Source: CAWGJF01 sp963822905
Lineage (GTDB): Bacteria; Bacteroidota; Ignavibacteria; Ignavibacteriales; Ignavibacteriaceae
Length of the DNA stretch: 64,000 bases
Assembly (NCBI GenBank): GCA_963822905.1
Contig: CAWGJF010000001.1
Span: forward strand, 1,612,001-1,676,000
Reading direction: 5' to 3'
Shown: positions 43,139-52,483 of the stretch, piece after piece
How the letters are laid out: each line of letters opens with the position of its first letter
Numbering within the stretch: the stretch's first letter is position 1
Position numbers and translations under genes: made by a program
Notes under the pieces: model-generated
What the model saw: the letters and a program-made list of their open reading frames with translations, nothing else
Told to the model about the DNA's origin: nothing
Database searches by the model: none

Positions 43139-45424
43139 ATGGCTAAAAGAAATATTTCAGATACTGAATATCAAAAATATTTTAACGACTCCAAACACCG
43201 TAATGGTGGTAGGAAAAAAAATACTAAAAATAGAAAAATAAACTGGTGGATTATTTCTTCAATAATTCTTTCCCTGTTTATTGCTTTTGCAATTTATATT
43301 TATAGCGGACTTCCTTCACTAGAAGAATTAGAAAATCCTAAACCTCAATTAGCCAGTAAAGTATTTTCTACGGATGGTGAACTGATTGGTCAATTCTATA
43401 TTGAAAATCGGATAGAAACTGATTACGATAGTTTACCGCCGTACTTAGTGGAAGCTTTGATATCAACAGAAGACAGAAGATTTTATGATCATTGGGGTGT
43501 TGACTTACCAAGATTCATTAAAGCAATGATTAAAAATGTTTTTTCTTTTTCATTAAAAGAAGGCGCCAGTACAATTACTCAACAGCTTGCAAGAAATCTT
43601 TATGATCTAAAATCTCAAAGGGAAAACCAGTTCGATAAAGCAATCAGGAAATTAAGGGAATGGATTACTGCTGTACAGATTGAAAAGAATTTTACGAAAA
43701 ATGAGATCATAGAATTATACCTCAATGTTTCTTATTTCGGAAAAAGTGCTTATGGAATTGAAGCTGCTTCAAGAGTTTATTTTAACAAGAAAGCCAGTGA
43801 GCTAACATTACCGGAGGCAGCTGTTTTTATAGCACTTTTAAAATCTCCACGTGATTATGACCCAGTTAGCAATTATGACTATTCATTTGCAAGGCGTAAC
43901 CTTGTCTTGCATAATATGGTAGTAACCGGAATGTTGGATGAAAAAAAATATCAAAAGCTTAAAGAAGAGCCTATCACTCTTGCCTCAGAACGACCAAGTG
44001 CGATGCAATCTGATGCGCCTTATTTTATGGAATATGTTCGACAACAGCTTTCAAAAATGGCGGATAAATATGGATATGATCTTTATCGTGATGGATTAAA
44101 CATTTACACAACACTTGATTTAAGAATGCAGAAAATTGCTAACCAGGTATCGGCAAAGCACCTGGAAGAATACCAGGATCTTTTTGATAAAAACTGGAGC
44201 TGGAAAAAAAATAAAAATCTTTTAATTGATATTCTTGAGGAATCAATTAGAAGAACATCTAGATATAAAGCTGCAGAGACTAATGAAGCAAAAGCACTTA
44301 TTTTGAATGAGTTGAAAAAGGATGAACATTTTGTTGATTCAGTAAAAACATCAGTTACTAAGATTGAAGAAGGATTTGTTGTTGTAGATCCATTCACCGG
44401 TTATATAAAAGCTCTTGTAGGGGGCTCTAATTTGCAGTTTGGCAGGGGGTTAAATCACGTTACCGGAATCAGACGACAAGCCGGTTCAACATTTAAACCT
44501 TTCGTTTATGCAACAGCTATTGAGAATGGATATTTCCCTGCATACACTTTGTTAAACCAGAAATTTGATTATAAAGGATGGCAGCCACAGAATTCCAATT
44601 TTGAATACAGCGGTTATGAAACATTAAGATGGGGACTCGCTCATTCAGTTAATGTTATTACCGGAAGAATGACAATTTCGGATATTGCTCCACCAAATCA
44701 AGTTGTTAAAATTGCTCAACGAATGGGAATTGAATCAAAACTGGATGCAGTGCCTTCAATTGCTTTAGGTACATCTGAAATAACACCGCTTGAAATTACT
44801 TCAGCATTTGGAACATTTGTGAATGATGGAGTTCATGTTACTCCAATTTCGATTTTAAAGATTGAGGATAAAAACGGAATTCTTATTGATCAGTTTATGC
44901 CTGAGCACGTTCAATCTATTGGTAAAGAAACTGCATCCATAATGGTTAATATGATGGAAGAAGTTGTAGAAACCGGAACAGGAATGGGCGTAAGAAAATA
45001 TTTTCAGTATCCTGCTGCAGGTAAAACAGGGACAACGCAAAATTTTTCAGATGCTTGGTTTGTAGGTTATACTCCTGATCTTGTTGGAGGAGTCTGGATT
45101 GGATTTGATGATCACAGGGTTAAGTTTACTAATTGGTATGGTCAGGGTGCAAAAGCTGCACTGCCAATCTGGGCTATGTTTATGGAAGCAACATATAAAG
45201 AATTGAAAATTCCTGTGAAATATTTTGAGCTTGCTACTGGAATTGATTCAGTTGCATTTTGCAAAGAGACTATGGATTTAGGTGATACAAGGTTAGCCAC
45301 TAATTACTGTCCTGAAGTTGTAACAGATATCATTAATACAAAACATCTCCCCCAAAAATGTGAAATTCATACTGATAGTAATAAGATAATACATGAAGAT
45401 AGACAGGGGAATACAGGATGGTAA
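43139..45424 (+). CDS. Penicillin-binding protein 1A (bifunctional transglycosylase/transpeptidase)
   Basis: The 761-residue protein has a lysine-rich cytoplasmic head, one transmembrane helix (about residues 38-57), a GT51 domain (about 75-250) with the catalytic Glu in STEDRRFYDHWGVD and GASTITQQLARN, and a transpeptidase domain (about 415-700). Transpeptidase motifs are GSTFKPFVYA (SxxK), SVN at about 505 and KTGTTQNFSDAWFVG (KTG). It polymerises and crosslinks peptidoglycan. The downstream tRNA-Leu is 66 bp away. Confidence 0.95.
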   Translation: MAKRNISDTEYQKYFNDSKHRNGGRKKNTKNRKINWWIISSIILSLFIAFAIYIYSGLPSLEELENPKPQLASKVFSTDGELIGQFYIENRIETDYDSLPPYLVEALISTEDRRFYDHWGVDLPRFIKAMIKNVFSFSLKEGASTITQQLARNLYDLKSQRENQFDKAIRKLREWITAVQIEKNFTKNEIIELYLNVSYFGKSAYGIEAASRVYFNKKASELTLPEAAVFIALLKSPRDYDPVSNYDYSFARRNLVLHNMVVTGMLDEKKYQKLKEEPITLASERPSAMQSDAPYFMEYVRQQLSKMADKYGYDLYRDGLNIYTTLDLRMQKIANQVSAKHLEEYQDLFDKNWSWKKNKNLLIDILEESIRRTSRYKAAETNEAKALILNELKKDEHFVDSVKTSVTKIEEGFVVVDPFTGYIKALVGGSNLQFGRGLNHVTGIRRQAGSTFKPFVYATAIENGYFPAYTLLNQKFDYKGWQPQNSNFEYSGYETLRWGLAHSVNVITGRMTISDIAPPNQVVKIAQRMGIESKLDAVPSIALGTSEITPLEITSAFGTFVNDGVHVTPISILKIEDKNGILIDQFMPEHVQSIGKETASIMVNMMEEVVETGTGMGVRKYFQYPAAGKTGTTQNFSDAWFVGYTPDLVGGVWIGFDDHRVKFTNWYGQGAKAALPIWAMFMEATYKELKIPVKYFELATGIDSVAFCKETMDLGDTRLATNYCPEVVTDIINTKHLPQKCEIHTDSNKIIHEDRQGNTGW

Positions 45425-45490
45425 AAAAACTTCTCAAAATAGAATAGAATTTAATTCAGGAAAAATCATTAATTTTGAATTAACATTTTT

Positions 45491-45574
45491 GCCCGGATGG
45501 TGAAATTGGTATACACGCTAGCTTCAGGAGCTAGTTGGCGCAAGCCAGTGCAGGTTCAAGTCCTGTTCCGGGCA
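45491..45574 (+). tRNA. tRNA-Leu (anticodon CAG)
   Basis: The acceptor arms GCCCGGA and TCCGGGC pair fully. The anticodon stem CTAGC/GCTAG encloses the loop TTCAGGA with anticodon CAG. The long variable arm TGGCGCAAGCCA and the T loop GGTTCAAGTCC fit a class II leucine tRNA. CCA is not encoded: the sequence continues CAG after the discriminator A. Confidence 0.96.
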
Positions 45575-45973
45575 CAGAGGGTTTACTGAAAAATATCAAC
45601 GCTTATCAAATCTATTTAAAGTTTAATTCTTCTTTACAAGGAATTGATTTATAATAAAAAGCTCAGTTCTATATTATAGGGGAAAATGCTACAGGAAATT
45701 TTTGGGATAATAGATAAAATCAATTGAAACGAAGGAATAAAAATTTAAGTAAGAGAGTTAATCTGTGATTTCATCATTAGTAGTGAATTGGGTTTATAAT
45801 ATATAAACAACATTATTATCAGAATTTTTAGTGTATATTTGAACTGTTACTTTATTTTACGCTAAATATTGAAAATGGCATATATTTTGTCGTTATTTGG
45901 GTAATTTTTAAGAACAACTTGAAGATTGTTTACTTTCTAAGAGACTAAATCAATAATAACCTATGGTGGTTCA
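45575..45973. other. Intergenic region of about 400 bp before the OmpA/TSP3 gene
   Basis: No reading frame or RNA gene is recognisable here. The sequence is very AT-rich. It contains TATATTTG near 45833, which fits the Bacteroidota -7 consensus TAnnTTTG, but without a good -33 partner at the right distance. It probably holds the promoter and a long 5' leader of the OmpA-family gene. Confidence 0.35.
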
Positions 45974-47524
45974 ATGAAAAAGTTATACTTTCTCATATTT
46001 ATATTCTTTTTAATCATTCAAACTTCTTCTTTTTCACAGTTTAATGATTACACAGCAAAATTTGGAATCAGGGGTATCGGGTTGCTTCCTGATACTGAGT
46101 TTGACAAAGATTTGAAACCGACTGATGCAGATTTTAAATTTTCGTTTGCAGGCAGGGCATTTGTTAGACTCGAGTTTTTCACTCCTGTACTTGAAACAGA
46201 AATCGGTGCCGGCTTTGGCAGGTTAGCCGGAGTTGACTTCAATAAAAATAACTGGTGGACTTATATTATTCCGATGGATTTGAGATTTATTTTGAGTCCT
46301 TTTAGAATGGATATTTGGAATCCATATGCTTACGGTGGCGTTGGAGCAATGAATTTCAACAACGATAAAGTTCCTTTAGTTCCATCACCTAGTCCTGTTA
46401 AACAGAAAGGCTGGACTACTATTTTTCCCGTTGGCGGCGGAGTTGAGATTGCTCTTTCCGATGCTTTGCTTCTTGATATATCCGGTGGGTATACTTTTAC
46501 TCTTACTGATGATCTTAATGGATATAATAACAAGGACAAATATGCTGATCAAAGTAATGATGGTTATTACAACTTTGGTTTGGGATTAATATTTGTGAAT
46601 GGAAGCGACGCTTCTGATGATGATAAAGATGGTTTGATTAAACGAGATGAAAAAGAAATTGGTACAGACCCAAACGATCCAGATACTGATAAAGATGGAT
46701 TGAAAGATGGTGAAGAGGTTACCAATTACGTTACTAATCCACTTAAAGAAGATACAGATGGTGATCAATTAAAAGACGGCGAAGAAGTATTTAAGTATAA
46801 AACTGATCCAAATAAAATGGATACAGATAATGATAAACTTTCAGATGGTGATGAAGTAACTAAGTATAACACCGATCCTTTAAAAGCTGATACAGACGGT
46901 GATGGATTAAATGATAGTGAAGAAGTATTAAACACAAATACAGATCCAAATAATACTGATTCTGATAACGACGGATTAACAGATGGCGATGAAGTAAAAA
47001 TCTATAAAACTAATCCTTTGAATCCGGACAGCGATGGAGATCATTTAACTGATGCGGAAGAAATAAACAGGTATAAAACTGATCCGCTTAATCCAGATAC
47101 TGATGGTGGAACTGTTGATGATTATACTGAAGTAAATCGTGGAACAAATCCACTTGATCCTGAAGATGATGTTGTTAAAATAAATGTTCCTATAGTTCTT
47201 GAAGGAATAACATTTGAAACAGGGAAATCTGATATAACTCCTGAATCAGCTAAAATACTTGAAGGAGCTTTGAAAACATTGCAGACATACCCGGATATTA
47301 TTGTTGAAATTTCCGGTCACACAGATGATGTTGGAAGTAACGCAAGTAACCAGAAGCTTTCACAAAGAAGAGCAGATTCTGTTCGTTCATGGTTGATAGG
47401 CAAAGGTGTAAATGGAGATAGAATTATTGCTAAAGGTTATGGTGAAGAATATCCAAGAGTTCCAAACTCTTCACCGGATAACAGACGTATGAACAGAAGA
47501 ATAGAATTCAAACGAATTAAATAG
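45974..47524 (+). CDS. OmpA-family protein with thrombospondin type 3 repeats
   Basis: The 516-residue protein has a signal peptide (TSSFSQ), an N-terminal domain like an outer-membrane 8-strand barrel (about residues 22-210), eight 23-residue TSP3-type repeats (about 215-400; units such as DTDGDGLNDSEEV) that bind calcium through their Asp residues, and an OmpA-like peptidoglycan-binding domain (about 405-516; EISGHTDDVG, QKLSQRRADSVRSWL, RRMNRRIEF). It should link the outer membrane to the cell wall. It ends 23 bp before a strong terminator shared with the convergent gene. Confidence 0.92.
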   Translation: MKKLYFLIFIFFLIIQTSSFSQFNDYTAKFGIRGIGLLPDTEFDKDLKPTDADFKFSFAGRAFVRLEFFTPVLETEIGAGFGRLAGVDFNKNNWWTYIIPMDLRFILSPFRMDIWNPYAYGGVGAMNFNNDKVPLVPSPSPVKQKGWTTIFPVGGGVEIALSDALLLDISGGYTFTLTDDLNGYNNKDKYADQSNDGYYNFGLGLIFVNGSDASDDDKDGLIKRDEKEIGTDPNDPDTDKDGLKDGEEVTNYVTNPLKEDTDGDQLKDGEEVFKYKTDPNKMDTDNDKLSDGDEVTKYNTDPLKADTDGDGLNDSEEVLNTNTDPNNTDSDNDGLTDGDEVKIYKTNPLNPDSDGDHLTDAEEINRYKTDPLNPDTDGGTVDDYTEVNRGTNPLDPEDDVVKINVPIVLEGITFETGKSDITPESAKILEGALKTLQTYPDIIVEISGHTDDVGSNASNQKLSQRRADSVRSWLIGKGVNGDRIIAKGYGEEYPRVPNSSPDNRRMNRRIEFKRIK

Positions 47525-47546
47525 TGAATTAAGATTCTGTGATTTG

Positions 47547-47576
47547 AAATGCCTCCTGAAATGGAGGCATTTTTAT
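47547..47576. terminator. Bidirectional intrinsic terminator
   Basis: AAATGCCTCC (47547-47556) and GGAGGCATTT (47563-47572) form a perfect 10-bp stem with a 6-base loop, followed by T-rich sequence. The A-rich left side allows function for the minus-strand gene ending at 47578 as well. Confidence 0.88.
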
Positions 47577-47577
47577 T

Positions 47578-48696
47578 TTAAAATGCTTCGTTAAATGAAA
47601 GGTAAAACTCAGTTCTGTATTTACTGAATCCAAAATCAATACGAACAGAAATTTTTTCTTCAGGAATCACAGAGCCTCTTATTCCAATCCCGCCAGCTAA
47701 TTTTAATCCGTTCATAGAAAAAGAATCGATTTGCGAAAAAGCTTCTCCAATTCCGCCGAATATAGTTAGTCCAAATCTCCAGAAAACCGGAAATCGGTAT
47801 TCTCCCTGCATAAAAAAAGAGTTCTTATCTCTGAATCTTCCTAAATAAATTCCCCTTAAATTCATTTCTCCACCAAAAGTAGGCAGCAAATAAAAAGGAG
47901 TTGTACCATCCACAATATCGGTGAATACCTGTATTGCAAAAACGTGGGTTGTATCAAGTAAATTCACACTAAAAAATTTTCGAATATCAACTGTATATCT
48001 TTGATATGAAAAATCACTGGCGACAAATTTCCCATAGAATGTAGATTTAATGTCAAGATAATCTCCATGGGTAGTTGAAAAAGAATTATCTCTTGAATCA
48101 AAATTGATACTTAATCCAAATCCTGAATTAATCCCTCCATTATTCCCTGGAATATCTTCTTTTAAAAGTTTTTTGCCTTCTTCTTTTTTAAGAATTTTAT
48201 CATCTCTATAATCAAGTCTGATTCCAGCGCTTATCTTTCCGATTTGAAAATTTAAAATTTTTCTATTTACATTTAATTTAAACCTGAGAAACCTGGGTGT
48301 GTAATTTTCTTCATCATTGGCTGAAGTGTTGTTTCCTATTCCGTAAAACTGGAATGGATATTTTGAGTATGCTATGTCTCCATAAATTCTGTAAATATCC
48401 TTGCTAAAATAAAAATCATACTCAGCCTTTACCGTGAATTGTTTTTTTGTTGTATAGTGAATATTGGAATAAACACTGGATAGTCTTTCATCTTTGCAGT
48501 CAGGATTTTCCAGGTAAAAATAAAATAATCCAGCAAGTCCAAAGCTCCAATCTGTTTCCGGTGAGTGACTAAGAATCGGTGCTCCAATAACACCAAAATT
48601 TTTTTTTGATTCAGTAGAATCATTTATCACTTGAGCAAACAGGGTATAAGAAATGAAATTAAAAATGAAGAATAGTACAACGTATTTAACTTTCAT
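47578..48696 (-). CDS. Omp85/BamA-type outer membrane barrel protein without POTRA domains
   Basis: The 372-residue protein has a signal peptide (ISYTLFAQ) and then a beta-barrel of the bacterial surface antigen (D15) type: GIGNNTSANDEENYT, SRDNSFSTTHGDYLDI, LPTFGGEMNLRGIYLGRFRDK (the conserved lid-lock-like RGxxxGRFRDK segment) and EYRFPVFWRFGLTIFGG. No POTRA repeat precedes the barrel, so it is a short Omp85 relative rather than BamA. Possible roles are surface display or lipid/protein handling; the function is unknown. Confidence 0.8.
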   Translation of the reverse strand: MKVKYVVLFFIFNFISYTLFAQVINDSTESKKNFGVIGAPILSHSPETDWSFGLAGLFYFYLENPDCKDERLSSVYSNIHYTTKKQFTVKAEYDFYFSKDIYRIYGDIAYSKYPFQFYGIGNNTSANDEENYTPRFLRFKLNVNRKILNFQIGKISAGIRLDYRDDKILKKEEGKKLLKEDIPGNNGGINSGFGLSINFDSRDNSFSTTHGDYLDIKSTFYGKFVASDFSYQRYTVDIRKFFSVNLLDTTHVFAIQVFTDIVDGTTPFYLLPTFGGEMNLRGIYLGRFRDKNSFFMQGEYRFPVFWRFGLTIFGGIGEAFSQIDSFSMNGLKLAGGIGIRGSVIPEEKISVRIDFGFSKYRTEFYLSFNEAF

Positions 48697-48885
48697 CAGG
48701 TATTAAGTGGAGTTTTAAATTAAGGATGGGTAAAATTACAAAAAGAAAATTGCAACCGGATATAAATAACTACATATTAGAAAATTTAATTAGGAGAGAA
48801 TAAACGTAAGGATATTTTTCAGAGACTAATAACAAAAAACTTTCAAAATCCAAAAAGTTCGCAGCAGAAGTTTGGAAAAATGATT

Positions 48886-49263
48886 CTATAACGGGTGAAT
48901 ACTTTCCATTTTAGAATAATCCAGGTCAAAGCTTTCAACCGCTTCGTTCAAAGTCGGGTAAGTATCAAATATTTTCAGAGTTCCGGATTTTTCCATAAAT
49001 GTTTGCATTACCGAAGCAGGTTCAACAAGTTTTATTTCACTTCCACTTTTACTTACTTTTTTCTGTGAAACGACCAATGCACCGAGAAAAGTAGAGTCCA
49101 TAAATTCACATTCGCTAATATCAACAACTATCTTTGGAAATTTCTTAACAATATCATCTTCAAGAATTTTTTTCAGTTCAATTGCTTCTTTCCAGGTGGC
49201 GCGTGTTAGATTAACTTTTTCAACGATTACGTCTTTTACTACTTTTTTTTCAAAATCTTCCAT
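48886..49263 (-). CDS. STAS-domain protein (anti-sigma factor antagonist-like)
   Basis: The 125-residue protein has the STAS fold pattern with KIVVDISECEFMDSTFLGALV, where the Ser after MD corresponds to the phosphorylation site of SpoIIAA-type antagonists, and LVEPASVMQTFMEKSGTLKIF. It would act in a partner-switching pathway in the cytoplasm. No anti-sigma kinase or sigma factor gene lies next to it, so the partner is elsewhere. Confidence 0.85.
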   Translation of the reverse strand: MEDFEKKVVKDVIVEKVNLTRATWKEAIELKKILEDDIVKKFPKIVVDISECEFMDSTFLGALVVSQKKVSKSGSEIKLVEPASVMQTFMEKSGTLKIFDTYPTLNEAVESFDLDYSKMESIHPL

Positions 49264-49519
49264 TGTACCCTCACAACGAAATTGTTATTTAATAAATATT
49301 TTTTATAATAGTTTAATTCTTACTTCTTTTACCAATAACTATTCCATAAATATTTTTTTGCGTATTCTGTCAAATTCAATAAATATTTAAAGATTCAATG
49401 CCTCAGTTTGGTAAAATGATTCAAAAATGAATACGCGCAAATAAATGAAAATGTGTACTATCGGTGATTATAATTCGGTATTTTAATAGCAAAAAGAAGT
49501 TAAAATATATGAGTAATTT

Positions 49520-50356
49520 TTGAATTTAGAAGAAGGTTATCAGCAGGCCCTTAAATTAGCCAGGGAACATTACGAAAACTTTCCCGTGGTTTCTTTTTTT
49601 CTACCGAAAGATATCCGGAAGGATATTGCAATAATTTATTGGTTTGCACGTACTGCAGATGATTTTGCTGATGAAGGTACGGGTGGTATCAAAGAAAGGC
49701 TTTCCCTGCTTAATTTTTTTGAAACAAGATTCAGAAACCTTCTGAATCAAGAATTCCAAAACCCTCTTGAATTAGCACTTTTTACTACTATTAAAAATAA
49801 AAATCTTACAAATTCTTATTTTTTGGATTTGTTGTCGGCTTTCAAACAGGATGTTGAGAAAAACCGTTATGCGAATTTTGATGAAATATTGGATTATTGC
49901 AGAAGATCAGCCAACCCGGTTGGCCGACTGGTACTCGAATTAAATGGAATAAAAAATGATGATTTGAATCAATATTCTGATAAAATTTGTACCGCCTTAC
50001 AATTAACAAATTTTTACCAGGATTCGATAATAGACTTTCAAAAGGGAAGAATTTATTATCCTGAAGATGAAATGGAAAAATTTGAAGTTAGTAAAAAAGT
50101 GTTTGAGATAAAGGAAAATAATTTTAACTTCCAACAATTGTTGAAATACAATGTTGACAGGGCTCAAGAGATGTATAATGAAGGTGAAAAAATCTTCGGA
50201 TTTCTTAAAGGTAAATTAAAATTTCAGATTAAATGGACTGTAAAAGGTGGAGAAGAAATTCTAAATAAAATTCGTTCAGCCAATTATGATGTTTTAAACA
50301 TCAGGCCTGAACTAACTAAATTTGATATGATTAAATTATTTTTTTCGGCAATTTGA
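49520..50356 (+). CDS. hpnC: Squalene synthase HpnC
   Basis: The 278-residue protein belongs to the trans-isoprenyl synthase family. It has ARTADDFADEG (Asp-rich motif 1, about residue 43), NRYANFDEILDYCRRSANPVG and the second motif region TNFYQDSIIDFQKGRIYYP. Its stop overlaps the hpnD start, giving the conserved order hpnC-hpnD-hpnE. HpnC turns hydroxysqualene diphosphate into hydroxysqualene. The start is TTG at 49520; the nearby ATG at 49509 opens a five-codon frame ending at that point. Confidence 0.88.
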   Translation: MNLEEGYQQALKLAREHYENFPVVSFFLPKDIRKDIAIIYWFARTADDFADEGTGGIKERLSLLNFFETRFRNLLNQEFQNPLELALFTTIKNKNLTNSYFLDLLSAFKQDVEKNRYANFDEILDYCRRSANPVGRLVLELNGIKNDDLNQYSDKICTALQLTNFYQDSIIDFQKGRIYYPEDEMEKFEVSKKVFEIKENNFNFQQLLKYNVDRAQEMYNEGEKIFGFLKGKLKFQIKWTVKGGEEILNKIRSANYDVLNIRPELTKFDMIKLFFSAI

Positions 50357-51198
50357 TGAAAGATGAATCTAAAGAAATAGCAAAAGGGAGTCAGAGTAGC
50401 TTTTACTATGCCTTCAATTTATTGCCCATGCTTAAACGTGATGCAATGAATACTGTTTATGCTTTTTGCCGACAAACTGATGATATTGTTGATGAAGGAA
50501 ATGAATCAGTTGACATTAAATATGAAAAGCTTCATAAATGGCGGGTTGAATTGGAAAAGTCTTTAACAGGATTTTCAGGTTACCAAATTTTGAACAAACT
50601 TTCGTCAATCATTAAAAAATTTAACATTCCCTTAGAACCTTTCTTCGAGCTTCTAAAAGGTATGGAAATGGATCTCCAAAAAAATCGCTATTTAACTTTT
50701 AATGATCTTGAACTTTATTGTTACCGGGTTGCTTCAACAGTCGGTTTGATGTGTATTGAAATTTTTGGTTACAAGCATGATTCAACAAAAAACTTTGCTG
50801 TGAATCTTGGAATCGCACTTCAGCTTACAAATATTTTGCGAGATATAAAAAAAGATGCAAAGAACGGAAGGATTTATCTCCCTCAGGAAGATCTTGCCCG
50901 GTTTGGGTATAAAGAAAATGATTTGATGAATTTAACTTACAATGAGAATTTCCAGGAGATGATGAAGTTCGAAGTTGAACGTGCAAAATATTATTTCGAT
51001 AAAGCAACTGATTGTCTTAATCTTGAAGATAAAAAAGCAATGTTTGCTGCAAGAGCAATGCAGCATATTTATTCCAGGATGCTCAACAAAATTGTTGATG
51101 CAAATTACGATGTATTCAATCATAAAATTAAACTTTCAAAATTTAAAAAAGCAGGGATTGCCGTGGGGGTTTGGGCGAAATACAGATTAGTTTACTGA
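50356..51198 (+). CDS. hpnD: Presqualene diphosphate synthase HpnD
   Basis: The protein of about 280 residues has FCRQTDDIVDEGNE (motif 1, about residue 31), MDLQKNRYLTFNDLELYCYRVASTVG-type core and LTNILRDIKKDAKNGRIYLP (motif 2). It condenses two farnesyl diphosphates to presqualene diphosphate. The ATG at 50356 overlaps the hpnC stop (TGATG), and its own stop overlaps the hpnE ATG, so the three genes are coupled. Phytoene synthase is a homologous alternative, but the adjacent HpnC and HpnE favour squalene. Confidence 0.88.
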   Translation: MKDESKEIAKGSQSSFYYAFNLLPMLKRDAMNTVYAFCRQTDDIVDEGNESVDIKYEKLHKWRVELEKSLTGFSGYQILNKLSSIIKKFNIPLEPFFELLKGMEMDLQKNRYLTFNDLELYCYRVASTVGLMCIEIFGYKHDSTKNFAVNLGIALQLTNILRDIKKDAKNGRIYLPQEDLARFGYKENDLMNLTYNENFQEMMKFEVERAKYYFDKATDCLNLEDKKAMFAARAMQHIYSRMLNKIVDANYDVFNHKIKLSKFKKAGIAVGVWAKYRLVY

Positions 51199-51737
51199 TG
51201 CCTAAACACTGCATAATTATCGGCGGAGGATTTGCCGGACTTTCGGCAGCCGCTCATCTTTCAAACCTAGGATTTGAAACCACTCTTCTGGAAGCTTCTC
51301 CAAAACTCGGTGGCAGAGCTTATTCTTTTTATGATGAAGAAACCAAAACTGTAATTGATAACGGTCAACATATTTTGATGGGTTGTTACAATTACACAAT
51401 TGAGTTTCTTAGAATGATCAACGCTTTCGATAATTTTTATGTTCAGAAAAAGCTTGAAGTAAATTATCTGAAACGGGATTCTCAACAGTTTAAATTAAAA
51501 GCGGGAATTCTTCCTTATCCGATTAATCTAGCAGTAGGGTTACTAAAATTTGATGCTGTTTCTCTTAAAACCAGGATTAGAATCCTTAAAACCCTATTAA
51601 AACTTCCATTAGTTAAAAAAGAAAATGTAGAAAATCTTACTGTTAAACAATGGTTGAAGATTGAAAACCAGGACGATTCAAGTTTAAAATCATTTTGGGA
51701 AATTATCTCGGTCGGAGCTTTGAAATACATCAATTGA
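51198..51737 (+). CDS. hpnE: Squalene-associated FAD-dependent desaturase HpnE, N-terminal part (frameshifted gene)
   Basis: The fragment of about 180 residues starts with the FAD-binding motif IIGGGFAGLSAAAHLSNLG and continues LLEASPKLGGRAYSF, IDNGQHILMGCY and a conserved WEIISVGAL. The start ATG at 51198 overlaps the hpnD stop. The frame ends early at 51737 because of an apparent extra A at 51723-51725: removing it changes LKYIN-stop into LNTSIEKASARIF, which continues into the C-terminal half. HpnE oxidises hydroxysqualene to squalene in the hpnCDE route. Confidence 0.85.
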   Translation: MPKHCIIIGGGFAGLSAAAHLSNLGFETTLLEASPKLGGRAYSFYDEETKTVIDNGQHILMGCYNYTIEFLRMINAFDNFYVQKKLEVNYLKRDSQQFKLKAGILPYPINLAVGLLKFDAVSLKTRIRILKTLLKLPLVKKENVENLTVKQWLKIENQDDSSLKSFWEIISVGALKYIN

Positions 51738-52482
51738 AAAAGCATCAGCTAGAATATTTATAGATATTTTAAAAGAAATTTTCCTGACCGGTAAAAGATC
51801 ATCAATAATTATTTTACCATTAAAAGGATTATCTGAATCTTACTGTGATGCTGCACAAATTTATATCTTATCAAAAAATGGAAAAATAAAATGTGGTGAA
51901 GAAGTAAAAGAAATTGTAATTGAGAAAGATAAAGCAGTAAAAATTATTTCTAATAAAGATAGTTACGAAGATTTTGATTTTATTATTTCTGCCATTCCTT
52001 TTTTTGCTTTTACAAAATTTTTGGATAAAAATATTCTTTCGGGTATCCCGGAATTCGAATATTCAACAATTGTAAATATTCATATCTGGCTGAAAGAGAA
52101 TAATCTAAAAGAAAAATTTTATGGACTGATAGATTCACCTGTCCACTGGATTTTCAATAAAGGATCACATTTAAATCTTATTATCAGCGATGCAGGTTAT
52201 CTAAAGGAAAAATCAAGTGAAGAAATTTTCGAAATGGCAAAAACTGAATTAATAAAGTTTATTAAAATAAATCCAGAAAATATTTCAACCTATAAAGCAA
52301 TCAAAGAAAAACGGGCAACATTTGTTCCTACATGTGAAGTGTTAAACAATCGTCCCTCAATAACTACATCAGTCAAAAATTTATTTGTTGCTGGTGACTG
52401 GGTTGATACAGGTTTGCCATCAACAATTGAGAGTGCAGTAAAGAGCGGAAAAATAGTTTCAGAAAAAATTCTTGATATTTAA
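51724..52482 (+). pseudogene. hpnE: HpnE, C-terminal part of the frameshifted gene
   Basis: In the frame +1 to the N-terminal part the sequence reads NTSIEKASARIFIDILKEI, then SIIILPLKGLSESYCDAAQ, IISAIPFFAFTKFLD and ends with the FAD-domain motif FVAGDWVDTGLPSTIESAV. The sequence is otherwise intact, with no further stops, so a single-base error or a very recent mutation explains the break. The stop lies 2 bp from the end of the convergent M28 peptidase gene. Confidence 0.8.
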
Positions 52483-52483
52483 A

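Noticed and set aside
46614..47170. Regular repeat of about 69 bp, first sight like a tandem or CRISPR-like array
   Set aside because: The period is a multiple of three and encodes acidic TSP3 units inside a continuous OmpA-family reading frame.
48727..48804. 25-codon frame MGKITKRKLQPDINNYILEN in the gap after the Omp85-like gene
   Set aside because: Too short, lysine-rich by composition, and no start signal or recognisable family.
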